DNA of 64,000 nucleotides from Streptomyces collinus Tu 365 (GTDB lineage: Bacteria; Actinomycetota; Actinomycetes; Streptomycetales; Streptomycetaceae), in assembly GCF_000444875.1 (NCBI RefSeq), contig NC_021985.1:4101535-4165534 (forward strand). Reading direction: 5' to 3'. Positions 9,057 through 17,587 of the stretch are shown here, in pieces. The position numbers were made by a program, and so were the translations under genes. Numbering within the stretch: the stretch's first letter is position 1; every line of letters begins with the position of its first letter. The notes under the pieces were generated by a model. The model was not told the DNA's origin. It searched no databases and saw only the letters and a program-made list of their open reading frames with translations.

Positions 9057-9302
9057 CCGGCGACACGCCGGGCGGGGCGGGGCGGAACGATCTCCGTGCG
9101 TCGTTCGTCACATCGGCGGGGAGATCGTCGTAGCGGGCGGACGCCCCGGGGAGAAGTGCGGACGGGCGGGGAGGGCGCCGGCGGGCCGGGTGCGGACGGG
9201 TGATGATCCGACTTCCGACGACCTCTGTCGTTTTGCGCGAGTCCGTGGCACGATCCCTCAGGCCACGTAAGTTACTGACGGTAAATCAGGTTGGGGGAGA
9301 GT

Positions 9303-10442
9303 ATGGGTACGGGCAAACGCGGCCTGCTCACGGCAGCCGTCACCGTGGTCTGCGCGGTGACCGTGCTGGCGGCACCCGGCACGGCCTTCGCCGCCCCGAA
9401 ACCCACCCCGAGCACGAGCACGAGCACCGTCCCCGGCACCGTCCCCGGCACCGGCGCCGCCCCGCGCGCGGGCGCGACCCCCGGCGCGGTGCCGACTCCC
9501 CCGCCGGACAAGGACCTTGAGAAGGTCCGCGAGAGACTCGACCGGCTCTACCACGACGCGGCGGTGGCCACCGACTCCTACAACGCGGCCGAGGAGCGGG
9601 CGAAGGAGCAGTCCGCCCGGATCGTCGCGCTGGCGAAGAAGATCGTCGCGGGGCAGCGGAAGCTGGACCGCCTGAAGGACCAGGCGGGCGCGTCGGCCCG
9701 CGCCCAGTACCGCGGCGGCGGACTGCCGCCCACGGCCCAGTTCCTGCTCAGCGACGACCCGCAGCAGTTCCTCGACGGCGCCGGCACGGTGCTCAACGGC
9801 CAGCGGGCGACGACCAAGCTGATCGGTGAAATGACCCGCACCCAGCAGGAGTTGCGCGAGTACGCCGACGACGCCTCCGCCCAGTGGCGCAAGCTCGACG
9901 CCAACCGCAAGGCCAAGGCCGTCGCGAAGAAGAAGATCAAGCGGCAGATCGCGGAGGCCGAGCAGCTGGAGTCCCGGCTGGAGAAGAAGCAGAAGGAGCG
10001 GCTCGCCGAACTGGAGCGCCAGGCCGCGTACAAGGCGCAGACCCAGTGGCTGGACACCGGCATCCTCAAGGAGATCGACGGCAAGGCATCCCAGCAGGGC
10101 AGGAAGGCGGTCGCGTTCGCCACGGCCCAGCTCGGCAAGCCGTACGTGTGGGGCGCCGAGGGCCCGGACTCCTTCGACTGCTCGGGCCTGACCTCCCAGG
10201 CCTGGGCGGACGCCGGGCACCCCATCCCGCGCACCTCGCAGGAGCAGTGGCGGCAGCTGAAGCACGTCGACGTCAAGGACATGCGCCCCGGCGACCTCAT
10301 CATCTACTTCGACGACGCCAGCCATGTCGCGATGTACGTCGGGGACGGCGCGATCATCCACGCGCCGCGTCCGGGGCGCACCGTGACGGTCGCGGGCGCG
10401 GGCACCATGCCGATCCTCGGGGTCGTCCGGCCGGACGCGTGA
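9303..10442 (+). CDS. Secreted NlpC/P60 peptidoglycan endopeptidase with N-terminal coiled coil
   Basis: A 379-residue exported hydrolase. The signal peptide spans about residues 1-33 (hydrophobic LLTAAVTVVCAVTVLAAP, then AFAAP). A Pro/Thr linker and two charged helical stretches (about 60-240) form a RipA-like coiled coil. The C-terminal C40 peptidase has Cys in DSFDCSGLTSQAW, His in DDASHVAMYVG and a third polar position near IIHAPRPG. It should cut stem peptides in the wall. The ATG at 9303 follows GGGGGAGA; a TTG at 9291 overlaps that site and was rejected. The 246-bp upstream gap holds an imperfect palindrome, TTACTGACGGTAA, at about 9271-9283. Confidence 0.9.
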   Translation: MGTGKRGLLTAAVTVVCAVTVLAAPGTAFAAPKPTPSTSTSTVPGTVPGTGAAPRAGATPGAVPTPPPDKDLEKVRERLDRLYHDAAVATDSYNAAEERAKEQSARIVALAKKIVAGQRKLDRLKDQAGASARAQYRGGGLPPTAQFLLSDDPQQFLDGAGTVLNGQRATTKLIGEMTRTQQELREYADDASAQWRKLDANRKAKAVAKKKIKRQIAEAEQLESRLEKKQKERLAELERQAAYKAQTQWLDTGILKEIDGKASQQGRKAVAFATAQLGKPYVWGAEGPDSFDCSGLTSQAWADAGHPIPRTSQEQWRQLKHVDVKDMRPGDLIIYFDDASHVAMYVGDGAIIHAPRPGRTVTVAGAGTMPILGVVRPDA

Positions 10443-10508
10443 GCCACGTCATGTGACGGCCCCCACGCGCGCCCGCCGGGCCGCCGTGTGACCCACCGCA
10501 CCCCCAAT

Positions 10509-10526
10509 CCCCGGCGAAACCCGGGG
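10509..10526 (+). terminator. Candidate hairpin after the NlpC/P60 gene
   Basis: CCCCGG at 10509-10514 pairs with CCGGGG at 10521-10526 across a 6-base loop, 66 bases past the stop codon. There is no T-tract, as is usual in this genus. Confidence 0.45.
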
Positions 10527-10728
10527 GGTACGTGAGCTTCGTCATTCGCCCCGCCGGGGCGGCCTGTCCAACTGCGGTACGGAACGCGGCATATGACGGT
10601 GGCCTGCACTGGAGCGACGGGGCTCACACCATTCCATCGGGGCGGGCTGTACCGCTAGGGTCACCCGTCGGTGGGTCGAGGTCCCTCGCACCCGCCATGC
10701 CCTCGGGGGGAGGGAAGGAACCAGGACG

Positions 10729-12033
10729 ATGCCCGTACCCGTACCGCGGCAGAGAGCGATCCCGGCCGTGGAGAGTGGTCAGGCGCACGCCGCAGCCCAA
10801 GGTGGCCCCCTCAAGGAAGAGGCTCACCGCAGCGCCACGACCGGCGGCGCGAACGCCGCCCCTCTCACCCTGCTGCTGATCGAGGACGATCCGGCCGGGT
10901 CGCCGATCGTGCCCGAACTCGTGGACGCCTCCGGCAAGCCCATCCGGGTCCGCACCGCCCGCAACCTCACCGAGGCCGAGCGGCTGCTCACCGACGACGT
11001 CCACTGCATCCTGCTGGACCTCGCGCTGCCCGCGCCCGGCCGGCCCGCCGGCGAGGACGCCGACGAGCTCGCGGTGCTCCGGCACGTGCTGCGGCTCGCC
11101 CCCCGGCACGCCGTGCTCGCCCTGACCGCCTCCGGCGACGCCGAGCGCGGCGCCGAGGCCGTGCGTGTCGGCGCCCAGGACTACCTGTTCCGCGACGAGC
11201 TGGACGGCCGGCTGCTCAGCCGTGCCATCCGCTACGCCGTCGAGCGCAAGCGCTCCGACACCGCCGAGCGGCGCCTCGCCGAGGGCAAGCTCCGCGCGCA
11301 GGAGAACCGGCGCCTCGAGCGCGGGCTGCTGCCCACGCCGCTGCTGGACGGCGCCTCGCTGCGCTTCGCGGCCCGCTACCGCCCCGGCCGCTCCCGCGCG
11401 CTGCTCGGCGGTGACTTCTACGACGCCGTCCGCACCCCGGACGGCACCGTGCACGCCATGATCGGCGACGTCTGCGGCCACGGCCCGGACGAGGCCGCCC
11501 TCGGCGTGGAGCTGCGTATCGCCTGGCGGGCGCTGACCCTGGCCGGGCTGTGCGGGGACGAGCTGCTGGGCACGCTGCAGCAGGTGCTGGAGCACGAGCG
11601 CGCGGACGACGAGATCTTCGCGACGCTGTGCACGGTGGACATCGCCCCCGACGGCCGCCGGGCCGGGCTCTGCCTGGCCGGCCACCCGTCGCCGCTGATC
11701 GCCCGCCCCGGCCGCGCGCCGAAGCTGCTGCCGTACGACAACAACGGCCCCGCCCTCGGCCTGCTCCCCGGCGCCCGCTGGCCCCGGATGCAGGTGGAGC
11801 TGGGACGCGAGTGGAGCCTGATGCTCTACACCGACGGCCTGATCGAGGGCCGGGTCGGCACGGACGGCGAGCGGCTCGGGCAGGACGGGATGGTGGACAT
11901 GATCCGCCGCCAGCTCGCCGAGGGCCTGCGCGGCGAGGATCTGCTGCGCGCCGCCGTGAGCGAGGTACGCGACCTCAACGGCGGCGAGCTGACGGACGAC
12001 GTGGCGGTGGTCCTGCTGGACCGCACCGGCTGA
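10729..12033 (+). CDS. Response regulator fused to PP2C (SpoIIE-type) phosphatase
   Basis: A 434-residue cytoplasmic protein. Residues about 46-165 are a receiver domain (LLLIEDD; phosphoacceptor Asp in CILLDLALP). Residues about 200-430 are a SpoIIE/RsbU phosphatase, with metal ligands in GGDFYD, GDVCGHG, LYTDGLIE and LTDDVAVVLL. Such proteins dephosphorylate anti-sigma antagonists in partner-switching stress responses. The Lys expected after DYL in receivers is replaced by Arg (DYLFRDEL), so control by phosphorylation may be altered. No histidine kinase is adjacent. The ATG follows a GGGGGGAGGGAAGGA tract. Confidence 0.88.
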   Translation: MPVPVPRQRAIPAVESGQAHAAAQGGPLKEEAHRSATTGGANAAPLTLLLIEDDPAGSPIVPELVDASGKPIRVRTARNLTEAERLLTDDVHCILLDLALPAPGRPAGEDADELAVLRHVLRLAPRHAVLALTASGDAERGAEAVRVGAQDYLFRDELDGRLLSRAIRYAVERKRSDTAERRLAEGKLRAQENRRLERGLLPTPLLDGASLRFAARYRPGRSRALLGGDFYDAVRTPDGTVHAMIGDVCGHGPDEAALGVELRIAWRALTLAGLCGDELLGTLQQVLEHERADDEIFATLCTVDIAPDGRRAGLCLAGHPSPLIARPGRAPKLLPYDNNGPALGLLPGARWPRMQVELGREWSLMLYTDGLIEGRVGTDGERLGQDGMVDMIRRQLAEGLRGEDLLRAAVSEVRDLNGGELTDDVAVVLLDRTG

Positions 12034-12051
12034 GCGGGACACCTGGCGGCG

Positions 12052-12166
12052 GCTCAGCGGCAGCGGGTGCCGGCTGAGCCGCTCAGCGGCAGCGGCAGCG
12101 GCAGCGGGTGAGGGTGTGGGCGCGGGACCGGCTCAGCGGCCCCGCCGCGGGCGCCGGCTCAGCGGC
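12052..12166. repeat. Four copies of GCTCAGCGGC between convergent genes
   Basis: The decamer GCTCAGCGGC occurs at 12052, 12081, 12131 and 12157, with extra AGCGGC units between copies and one inverted partial copy near 12072. It fills the gap between the PP2C gene and the convergent DUF2516 gene. The last copy covers the DUF2516 stop codon. Pairing of GGCTGAGCC/GGCTCAGC could form termination hairpins. Confidence 0.7.
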
Positions 12167-12518
12167 CGCCGTTGTAGGGGCCGTACGGGCCGTCGCTGCT
12201 GCTTCCGCCGCGGCGGCGGCCCCAGCCGTTGCCGCCGCCGGAGACCTGCTTGAGCGCGGGGCGCACGTCCACCAGGTAGACGATGCTCGCGATCAGGCCG
12301 GCGATCGGCAGGATGCCGAGGATCGAGAACAGGTAGCTGACCACGAGCGCGATGCCGAGGACGATCAGCCAGAAGACCTTGTTCTGCTTGTCGGCCGCGC
12401 GGAAGGCGTCCTCGCGCCGGAACGCGGCGTCGACCAGCCCGAACGCGGCGAGGGCCATCAGGACGATCTTCAAGATCCCCATGAACCCCGCGAAGCCCAA
12501 CATCAGCATGGTGCCCAC
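12159..12518 (-). CDS. DUF2516 family membrane protein
   Basis: A 119-residue membrane protein. Its segments GFAGFMGILKIVLMALAAFG and VFWLIVLGIALVVSYLFSIL flank a charged DAAFRREDAFRAADKQNK loop, and a third hydrophobic stretch ends in VYLVDVRP. This pattern fits DUF2516, a small actinobacterial family of unknown role. The C-terminal tail is Gly/Ser/Arg-rich. The GTG at 12518 follows GGGAG; a Met three codons in is the alternative. It lies downstream of the HbhA-like gene, separated by a strong hairpin. Confidence 0.75.
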   Translation of the reverse strand: MGTMLMLGFAGFMGILKIVLMALAAFGLVDAAFRREDAFRAADKQNKVFWLIVLGIALVVSYLFSILGILPIAGLIASIVYLVDVRPALKQVSGGGNGWGRRRGGSSSDGPYGPYNGGR

Positions 12519-12560
12519 CGCCCGCCGTCTCCCGATCCTTACTTCGCCACGCTACCCGGA

Positions 12561-12597
12561 GAACGGGCCGGTCACCGCAAAGGTGCCCGGCCCGTTC
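12561..12597 (-). terminator. Terminator of the HbhA-like gene
   Basis: An 11-bp stem (GAACGGGCCGG at 12561-12571 with CCGGCCCGTTC at 12587-12597) is extended by CACC/GGTG after a single mismatch and closed by GCAAA. It starts 14 bases beyond the stop codon at 12611. Confidence 0.8.
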
Positions 12598-12610
12598 GTG
12601 GTTCCCCCGG

Positions 12611-13204
12611 TCACTCGGCCGGCGGAGTCGTCTTCTTCGTGGTGGGAGTGGCCGCCTTGCGGGGAGCCGGGGCCTTCTTCGCCGCGGGCCTGCGCGCCGC
12701 GGCGGGCTCGGTCCTGGCCTCGGCCGGCTTCGGCTCCGCGACCGGCTCGGGCTTGCCCTCGACGGCGATCGCCAGGTCCTCGATCTCCTCGGCGGCCTCG
12801 CCGCGCCAGGTCTTCACGGCCTGCTCGCCGTGCTCGGCGACCCGCTCGTAGGCCTCGCGCGCCTTGACGGCGTACTCGGCGGCGACGCCCACCCCGCGCA
12901 GGGCGAGGTCCTGGGCGTTCTCACCGAGCTTCTTCAGGTCGACGTCGAGGTTCCCGATGAGCTCGTTGACCCGGGACTGCAGGGTGGCCTGCGCCTCCTT
13001 GGCGCGGTCGGCGGCCTTCTCCTGCACGGCCTTCGGGTCGGTGTTGCGCACGGCCTCGATGCGGGCCGGGGCCTCGGCGCGCAACTGCTCGACCAGCGCG
13101 GGCACCTTCTTGGCCTGCTGCAGGGCGAGGTCGGCCGTACCGGCGGCGAAGTAGAGCGGAGTCGGGTCGCTGAAGGTCTTGCGCAGGTCGTCGGTGATGG
13201 CCAT
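12611..13204 (-). CDS. HbhA-like coiled-coil protein with Lys/Ala/Pro-rich tail
   Basis: A 197-residue protein from ATG 13204, which has GGGAGGA 8 bases upstream; the longer frame to 13405 has no support. Residues about 10-140 are nearly continuous amphipathic helix (KKVPALVEQLRAEAPARIEA, KEAQATLQSRVNELIGNLDV). Residues 155-197 are an AAKKAPAPRKAATPTTKK-type basic tail. This matches the mycobacterial heparin-binding haemagglutinin layout. In non-pathogenic actinobacteria such proteins are more likely to bind nucleic acid or anionic polymers; that part is inference. The XRE regulator is next upstream on the same strand. Confidence 0.75.
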   Translation of the reverse strand: MAITDDLRKTFSDPTPLYFAAGTADLALQQAKKVPALVEQLRAEAPARIEAVRNTDPKAVQEKAADRAKEAQATLQSRVNELIGNLDVDLKKLGENAQDLALRGVGVAAEYAVKAREAYERVAEHGEQAVKTWRGEAAEEIEDLAIAVEGKPEPVAEPKPAEARTEPAAARRPAAKKAPAPRKAATPTTKKTTPPAE

Positions 13205-13289
13205 GGTGATGGTCCTCCCGGATTCGCGTTCGGCTGAGGTTGGTGTGGTCCGCGGTGCCACGACCGGGGCTGACTTGTCGAGGGCCCGC

Positions 13290-13781
13290 CTATCCGGTCG
13301 TCCGCCGCGGACCGGCATCACTGCCGCCGGCCGTGCGGGTGCCGCGTACGTCGGTGTCGCTCGGGGCATCGGTGCCGCCGGCCGGTTCCTCCACGGTCCC
13401 CTCACCGGGGTCCCGCGCCGGTTCGCCGATCCAGAATCCGTTCTCCTTGCGGAACGACTCGTAGATCTGGAGCAGCACCTGCTTCTGCCGCTCGTTCAGC
13501 GTGGGATCGGCGAGGATGACGGCGCGCGTCTCCACCTCGTCCCGATCCCGTTCGGCGTCGAGGATCCCGGCGCGGACGTACAGCGTCTCGGCGGAGATGC
13601 GCAGCGCCTTGGCGACCTGCTGGAGCACCTCCGCGCTGGGCTTGCGCAGCCCGCGCTCGATCTGGCTCAGGTACGGATTGGACACCCCGGCGGCGTCGGC
13701 GAGCTGCCGCAGCGAGAGCTGGGCGTTGCGCCGCTGCTCGCGCAGGTACTCACCGAGATTGCCGACGTTGAGCGATGCCAT
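13290..13781 (-). CDS. XRE family helix-turn-helix regulator
   Basis: A 163-residue protein. Residues about 6-65 are an XRE/Cro helix-turn-helix (LGEYLREQRRNAQLSLRQLA, then AAGVSNPYLSQIERGLRKPS). The rest is a helical segment (PTLNERQKQVLLQIYESFRK) and a disordered Gly/Thr-rich tail. The Met at 13781 fits the conserved start I remember for relatives, but GGAGG is only one base from the ATG, so the true start may be slightly different. A strong inverted repeat 31 bases upstream is a likely autoregulatory operator. Confidence 0.85.
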   Translation of the reverse strand: MASLNVGNLGEYLREQRRNAQLSLRQLADAAGVSNPYLSQIERGLRKPSAEVLQQVAKALRISAETLYVRAGILDAERDRDEVETRAVILADPTLNERQKQVLLQIYESFRKENGFWIGEPARDPGEGTVEEPAGGTDAPSDTDVRGTRTAGGSDAGPRRTTG

Positions 13782-13811
13782 GCCTCCACCATGCAGCAAC
13801 TGCGCTAACAA

Positions 13812-13831
13812 TTGCAAGCATCTGCTTGCAA
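13812..13831. promoter_or_regulatory. Inverted repeat upstream of the XRE regulator
   Basis: TTGCAAGC (13812-13819) and GCTTGCAA (13824-13831) form perfect 8-bp arms around ATCT. The site is 31-50 bases before the XRE start codon, where a promoter-overlapping operator would be expected. Confidence 0.65.
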
Positions 13832-14056
13832 GAGTGCGCCACACCACGCCGGAGGTTCACCCGCTCGCCGCGGGGCCGGTGGTCACGGCGCCCGCCGCTG
13901 CGGGGCGCCGGCCGCCGGGCGGGCCACCGACGCAAGGCGTGCTCGCCGGACGGCTCGCGCGCCCGACGTCCTCTCCGTCCCAGGCCGCCCGGCACGGGCC
14001 CCGCCATCGGCGAAACAGCCGCACCGGCCAAATCAGTACCCGTGTGCCGCAGGCTC

Positions 14057-15472
14057 TCACCTCCCTCCCGCCTCTCCGGCCGACCGGGCCGGGACACGCG
14101 GCACGGGGCCGGGGCCTGCGGGGCGCGTGGAACGGTGGAGCAGGAGGGCGGCGGTGAGGCAGACCGTTCCGGCGACCGCCAGTCCCGCGGCGGGGCCGAG
14201 CGTCGTCGTCACGCCGGCGGCCGCCGACAGGGTCAGGGTCTCCAGGCTCATCCGCGCCGTGCCGAACAGCGCGGCTCCCGCGCCCCCGCGCTCGGCGGGC
14301 ACATGGGCCAGCGCCTGCCCGTCCGGGACGCCCTCGGTCAGTCCCAGGCACAGTCCGACGGTCCCGGCGGCGGCGAACAGGGCGGCGGGCCGGTCGGTCA
14401 CCTGGAGGACGGCCGCGGTGACCGCGCACACCGTGAGCGCCCCGGTCACCAGCGGCCGGGCCCGCCGGCGCGCCAACCGCGCGGCGAACAGCGGAAGGAC
14501 GGTGGACGGCACGGTCAGCAGGCTGAGCACGACCGCGGCTCCGCCCGGGCCGAGAACCCGGCCGGCAACCAGCCGGGGGAACACCGTCAGCCCCACCACG
14601 AGCATGCCCATGAGGGCGCCCGTCGCCACCGCGTACGCCCGGTAGGCGGGGATGCGCAGCAGGTCCAGGGGAATCACCGGAGCCGGGACGCGCCGCTCGA
14701 CGCGGACGAGCGCGGTGGCGCAGGCGGTCGCGGCCAGAAGCAGGCAGACGGGTCCCCACCACGGGACGGCACCGCCGAAGCCGAGGCCGAACGCGGTCAC
14801 CGCGGCGGCGACGGCCAGCCCGAACAGGACGGCGCCGGCCCGGTCGAAGCCCTCGGCCGGCTCGCCGCCGCGAAGGCCCGGAAGGCCGAGCGTGGCCAGT
14901 GCCGCGAGGGCGGCGACGGCGCCGGGCACGACGAACACGAGAGGCCATCCGCCGACGGCCATGAGGCCCTGGGCGACGACCGGCCCGAGCGCCAGACCGC
15001 CGCCGAGGACGGCGCCGACGTAGCCGTAGACCCGGCGCCGTTCGCCGGGCGGATGTACGGCCAGGACCATCGACGACCCGCCGGCGGCGCACATCGCCGC
15101 CCCGACACCGGCGACGGCCCGCAGCGCCACCAGGGCCGGGAGGCCGGGCGCGAGGGCGGACAGGAGGCCGGTGGCCGCGACCACGAGGTTGCCGGCGGCG
15201 AAGAAGCGGGTGCGGGCGGTGCGGTCCGCGGTGGCTCCCGCCAGCAGCAGGGCCGCGGCGAAGAGGCCGTTGTAGGCGAGGACGGTCCACGGGCCGAGGG
15301 CCGCCGGGCCCGGCAGCCCGTCGGTCGCCTCGGGTACGGCGGCCGTGGCGCCGGTGATGGCGAGCGGGAAGACCGCGTCGGAGAGGAGGGCGGCGGCGAG
15401 GACACGCCGACGGCGGCGGACGGACAGGGTGAACAAGGGTGCGCTCCGGGACGGAAGGAGTCCGAGCGCCAC
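14057..15472 (-). CDS. MFS transporter (drug/proton exporter-like)
   Basis: A 471-residue polytopic protein with about 12 or more hydrophobic segments. GATADRTARTRFF after the second segment is a degenerate motif A. AVAGVGAAMCAAGGSSMVLAV and GYVGAVLGGGLALGPVVAQG resemble TM4 and the motif C antiporter signature in TM5, typical of DHA-type exporters. The GTG at 15472 is supported by AGGAG 7 bases upstream. Substrate is unknown. It is monocistronic between the XRE gene region and the HAD gene. Confidence 0.82.
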   Translation of the reverse strand: MALGLLPSRSAPLFTLSVRRRRRVLAAALLSDAVFPLAITGATAAVPEATDGLPGPAALGPWTVLAYNGLFAAALLLAGATADRTARTRFFAAGNLVVAATGLLSALAPGLPALVALRAVAGVGAAMCAAGGSSMVLAVHPPGERRRVYGYVGAVLGGGLALGPVVAQGLMAVGGWPLVFVVPGAVAALAALATLGLPGLRGGEPAEGFDRAGAVLFGLAVAAAVTAFGLGFGGAVPWWGPVCLLLAATACATALVRVERRVPAPVIPLDLLRIPAYRAYAVATGALMGMLVVGLTVFPRLVAGRVLGPGGAAVVLSLLTVPSTVLPLFAARLARRRARPLVTGALTVCAVTAAVLQVTDRPAALFAAAGTVGLCLGLTEGVPDGQALAHVPAERGGAGAALFGTARMSLETLTLSAAAGVTTTLGPAAGLAVAGTVCLTAALLLHRSTRPAGPGPVPRVPARSAGEAGGR

Positions 15473-15576
15473 GAAGGCGCTCCTGGCCTGGGGTCAGGAG
15501 CGACGGCGAGAGGCTGGGGTTCGCGCCGCCGCTCTCAGCGGCGGCGCATCCTGTCCGATTCCGGCACGGGCTCACG

Positions 15577-16074
15577 CTAGCAGCGGGCCCGGTCGAGCCA
15601 CTCCCGTACGGTCGTGAAGTCGGCGTCGGTCAGGCCGTAGCGGTGGTCCACGCGGTGCAGGAGCGCGGGGCGCGGGTGGTGCACGGCCACCCAGGCGCGG
15701 TCGGCCTCGGTGACTTCGTCGTCGATCCAGACGAAGGGCCGGCCGGCCGCCCAGGCGACCAGGGGGCGCGTCTTCCAGTGCAGGAGGTCCGGCGGCTCGT
15801 CCTCGTCCGGCCACTCGACGACGGGCAGCGGCGGCAGCCCCAGCCACGGCGCCAGACTGGCGTTCGCGTCGTCCATCCAGGTGGTGGCCCACACCAACTC
15901 GCACCCCAGGGACATCAGCCGCCGCCCGAGCGCCGGGTCGACGCGGTGCAGGAGGGGGTGCTCCGCCGGGCCGGGGCCCGGGGCCCCGGCGTGGCCGCGG
16001 TCGTACACGGGGTACGCGCGGTCCGCCGCCCCGAAGGGCAGCAGCGGACCGTCGACGTCGAGGAAGAGCAGCAT
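15577..16074 (-). CDS. HAD superfamily hydrolase-like protein, small
   Basis: A 165-residue protein beginning LLFLDVDGPLLPFG, the HAD motif I with nucleophile Asp and general acid/base Asp. WATTWMDDAN is motif II (Thr). FVWIDDEVTEAD carries the acidic motif IV. No cap domain is apparent. The ATG at 16074 lies 11 bases after the stop of the truncated RraA gene, which supplies a GAGGG site, so the two are co-transcribed. It is not closely related to the two HAD paralogues of the dev region. Confidence 0.78.
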   Translation of the reverse strand: MLLFLDVDGPLLPFGAADRAYPVYDRGHAGAPGPGPAEHPLLHRVDPALGRRLMSLGCELVWATTWMDDANASLAPWLGLPPLPVVEWPDEDEPPDLLHWKTRPLVAWAAGRPFVWIDDEVTEADRAWVAVHHPRPALLHRVDHRYGLTDADFTTVREWLDRARC

Positions 16075-16085
16075 CAGATCAAGGA

Positions 16086-16460
16086 TCAGCCCTCGGAGCC
16101 GTGGTCGGCCAGGATCGCGTCGATCCGGGCCCGGTGTGCCGCCTCCCACGCGTCGAGCGTCTCGTCCGCCTCCTTGGCGAGCTTGGCGCGCGCCTCGGCG
16201 AGCACCCGCACCCGGCGGGCCGCGGGCACCACCACCACACCCTCCTCGTCGGCCACCACCATGTCCCCGGCCTCCACCCGCACGCCCGCGCACCGCACGG
16301 GTCCGTTCAGCGGGCGTACGACCTTCTTGGCGCCCGGGACCGGGACCACACCGCAGGCGAACACCGGGAAGCGCATGGCGCGGACCTCGGCCAGGTCGCG
16401 GAGCAGCCCGCGCGATACGGCCGCTGTGGGGGCCCGTGCCGCGGGTTTCGGGGATGTCAT
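16086..16460 (-). pseudogene. RraA/HMG aldolase family protein, N-terminally truncated
   Basis: Only the second half of an RraA-type protein is present (124 residues; family members are about 160-220). RDLAEVRAMRFPVFACGVVP, GPVRCAGVRVEAGDMVVADE and EGVVVVPAARR are typical of the C-terminal half, including the Arg-Asp pair (residues 21-22) that binds substrate and metal. The upstream half, with the glycine-rich loop and first strands, is missing. It is replaced by a short unrelated leader, MTSPKPAARAPTAA. It could still be expressed, since it keeps an ATG and an intact frame, but catalysis is doubtful. The break lies at the border of the phosphotransferase/HAD/GntR module. Confidence 0.7.
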
Positions 16461-16486
16461 GGGTGTGACGGTAGCGCCGACGCCGT

Positions 16487-17587
16487 TCAACACTCCGCGG
16501 CCAGTACGCTCCCGTGCCGCCCGCACCAGCGCATCAGCGCCATCACGATGCGACGCGGACCGGGCACCAGCTCGACTCCGAGTGCCCCGGCCGCGTCGGC
16601 CAGAATGGCGCGCAGCCTGAAGGCCGCGGGAACAAAGTGCCGCCAGCCGACCTGCTCGATGGCTCCCAGCACGAGAGCGGTCCGGATGACATCCGTGAAG
16701 GCGGACTGGGCCTTCTTGTAGTCGACCAGCCGACGGAGATCGTCCTGCCAGCCGTTCGAGCTGTGCGGACGAACCGCTTCCACGGTGGTGCACCACTGCC
16801 GGACCACCGCCCGCGCCTGCCGGGCGGGATAGCGCATCAGGTGGAGGTGAGTGGCCAGGTCGTACAGGGGGTCGCCGACCATCGCCAACTCCCAGTCGAT
16901 GGTCCACAGGCGCTGCTCCGCGTCCACGATGAAGTTCTCGCGGTGCAGGTCGGCGTGGAGCAGACAGAACGGACGTTTCTTCAGTCCGGACACATGCTTG
17001 CGCAGGTGACTGAAACAACCCGCGTTCAGTCCGAGCTCCTGGAAGAGCTCCTCGAACCTGTCCGCGTTGTGCTCGTACACCCGGTGCTCGGTGAAATGGA
17101 CGAGCCGCTCCAGGAAACCCTGGGTGTCGCCGTCGTCGGGCCGGTCCTGCGCCTCACATCTTCGCTCGACCTCGAGGGCCGTGGGGTCGATGGCGACCAG
17201 CTGCCTGAACAGGTCCGTGATCTGACGCCCGAACACGTCCGGGACGACCGTGCCGGACCGGTGGAGTGAACCGAGTGTCTGTCCCTCGATGAAGCGCTGC
17301 AACCCCATACCGCCGACCTCGACGATGTCGGGAACGGAACGGATCCGGCCGCCGAGCGCCTTGAGCAACTGCTCTTCCGAGAAGAAGCAGCGCCGGTCGA
17401 ACCACAGCAGGTCAGCCCGTGGTTCTCGGCATTTCCAGCGTCCCGACCGAAGCGGACCCGCTTCGCCGAGCAGCGGAAACACGTAGGTCTCATGGTGATA
17501 CCCGTGGAGCGGACCTTCGACGACGCTCGCGTCACCGCTCATCTCGGCAGCGTGCAGCCGAGCAATCGAGGCTGATTCGGGGGACAT
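16487..17587 (-). CDS. Aminoglycoside phosphotransferase/choline kinase-fold enzyme
   Basis: A 366-residue kinase-fold protein. FCLLHADLHRENFIVD is Brenner's motif (HxDxxxxN, catalytic Asp and Mg-binding Asn), and LWTIDWELAMVGDPLYDLA is the DFG-equivalent with metal-binding Asp. The N-terminal lobe (HHETYVFPL, then WFDRRCFFSEEQLLKALGGR) is unusual. The acceptor is unknown; the family phosphorylates hydroxyls of aminoglycosides, choline, homoserine or sugars. It is divergent from a HAD phosphatase gene, with 252 bp between starts. A kinase/phosphatase pairing suggests opposite reactions on a related small molecule, but that is inference. Confidence 0.82.
   Translation of the reverse strand: MSPESASIARLHAAEMSGDASVVEGPLHGYHHETYVFPLLGEAGPLRSGRWKCREPRADLLWFDRRCFFSEEQLLKALGGRIRSVPDIVEVGGMGLQRFIEGQTLGSLHRSGTVVPDVFGRQITDLFRQLVAIDPTALEVERRCEAQDRPDDGDTQGFLERLVHFTEHRVYEHNADRFEELFQELGLNAGCFSHLRKHVSGLKKRPFCLLHADLHRENFIVDAEQRLWTIDWELAMVGDPLYDLATHLHLMRYPARQARAVVRQWCTTVEAVRPHSSNGWQDDLRRLVDYKKAQSAFTDVIRTALVLGAIEQVGWRHFVPAAFRLRAILADAAGALGVELVPGPRRIVMALMRWCGRHGSVLAAEC

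Noticed and set aside
9057..9302. ydaO-type c-di-AMP riboswitch before the NlpC/P60 gene
   Set aside because: Such riboswitches precede some Streptomyces wall hydrolase genes, but I could not find their conserved core in this stretch.
13812..13831. TTGCAA half-sites read as a Nur box
   Set aside because: Nur boxes as I recall them have TTGCAA-type half-sites with a 5-base spacer; here the spacer between TTGCAA hexamers is 8 and the site lies beside an XRE gene, 13 kb from nur.
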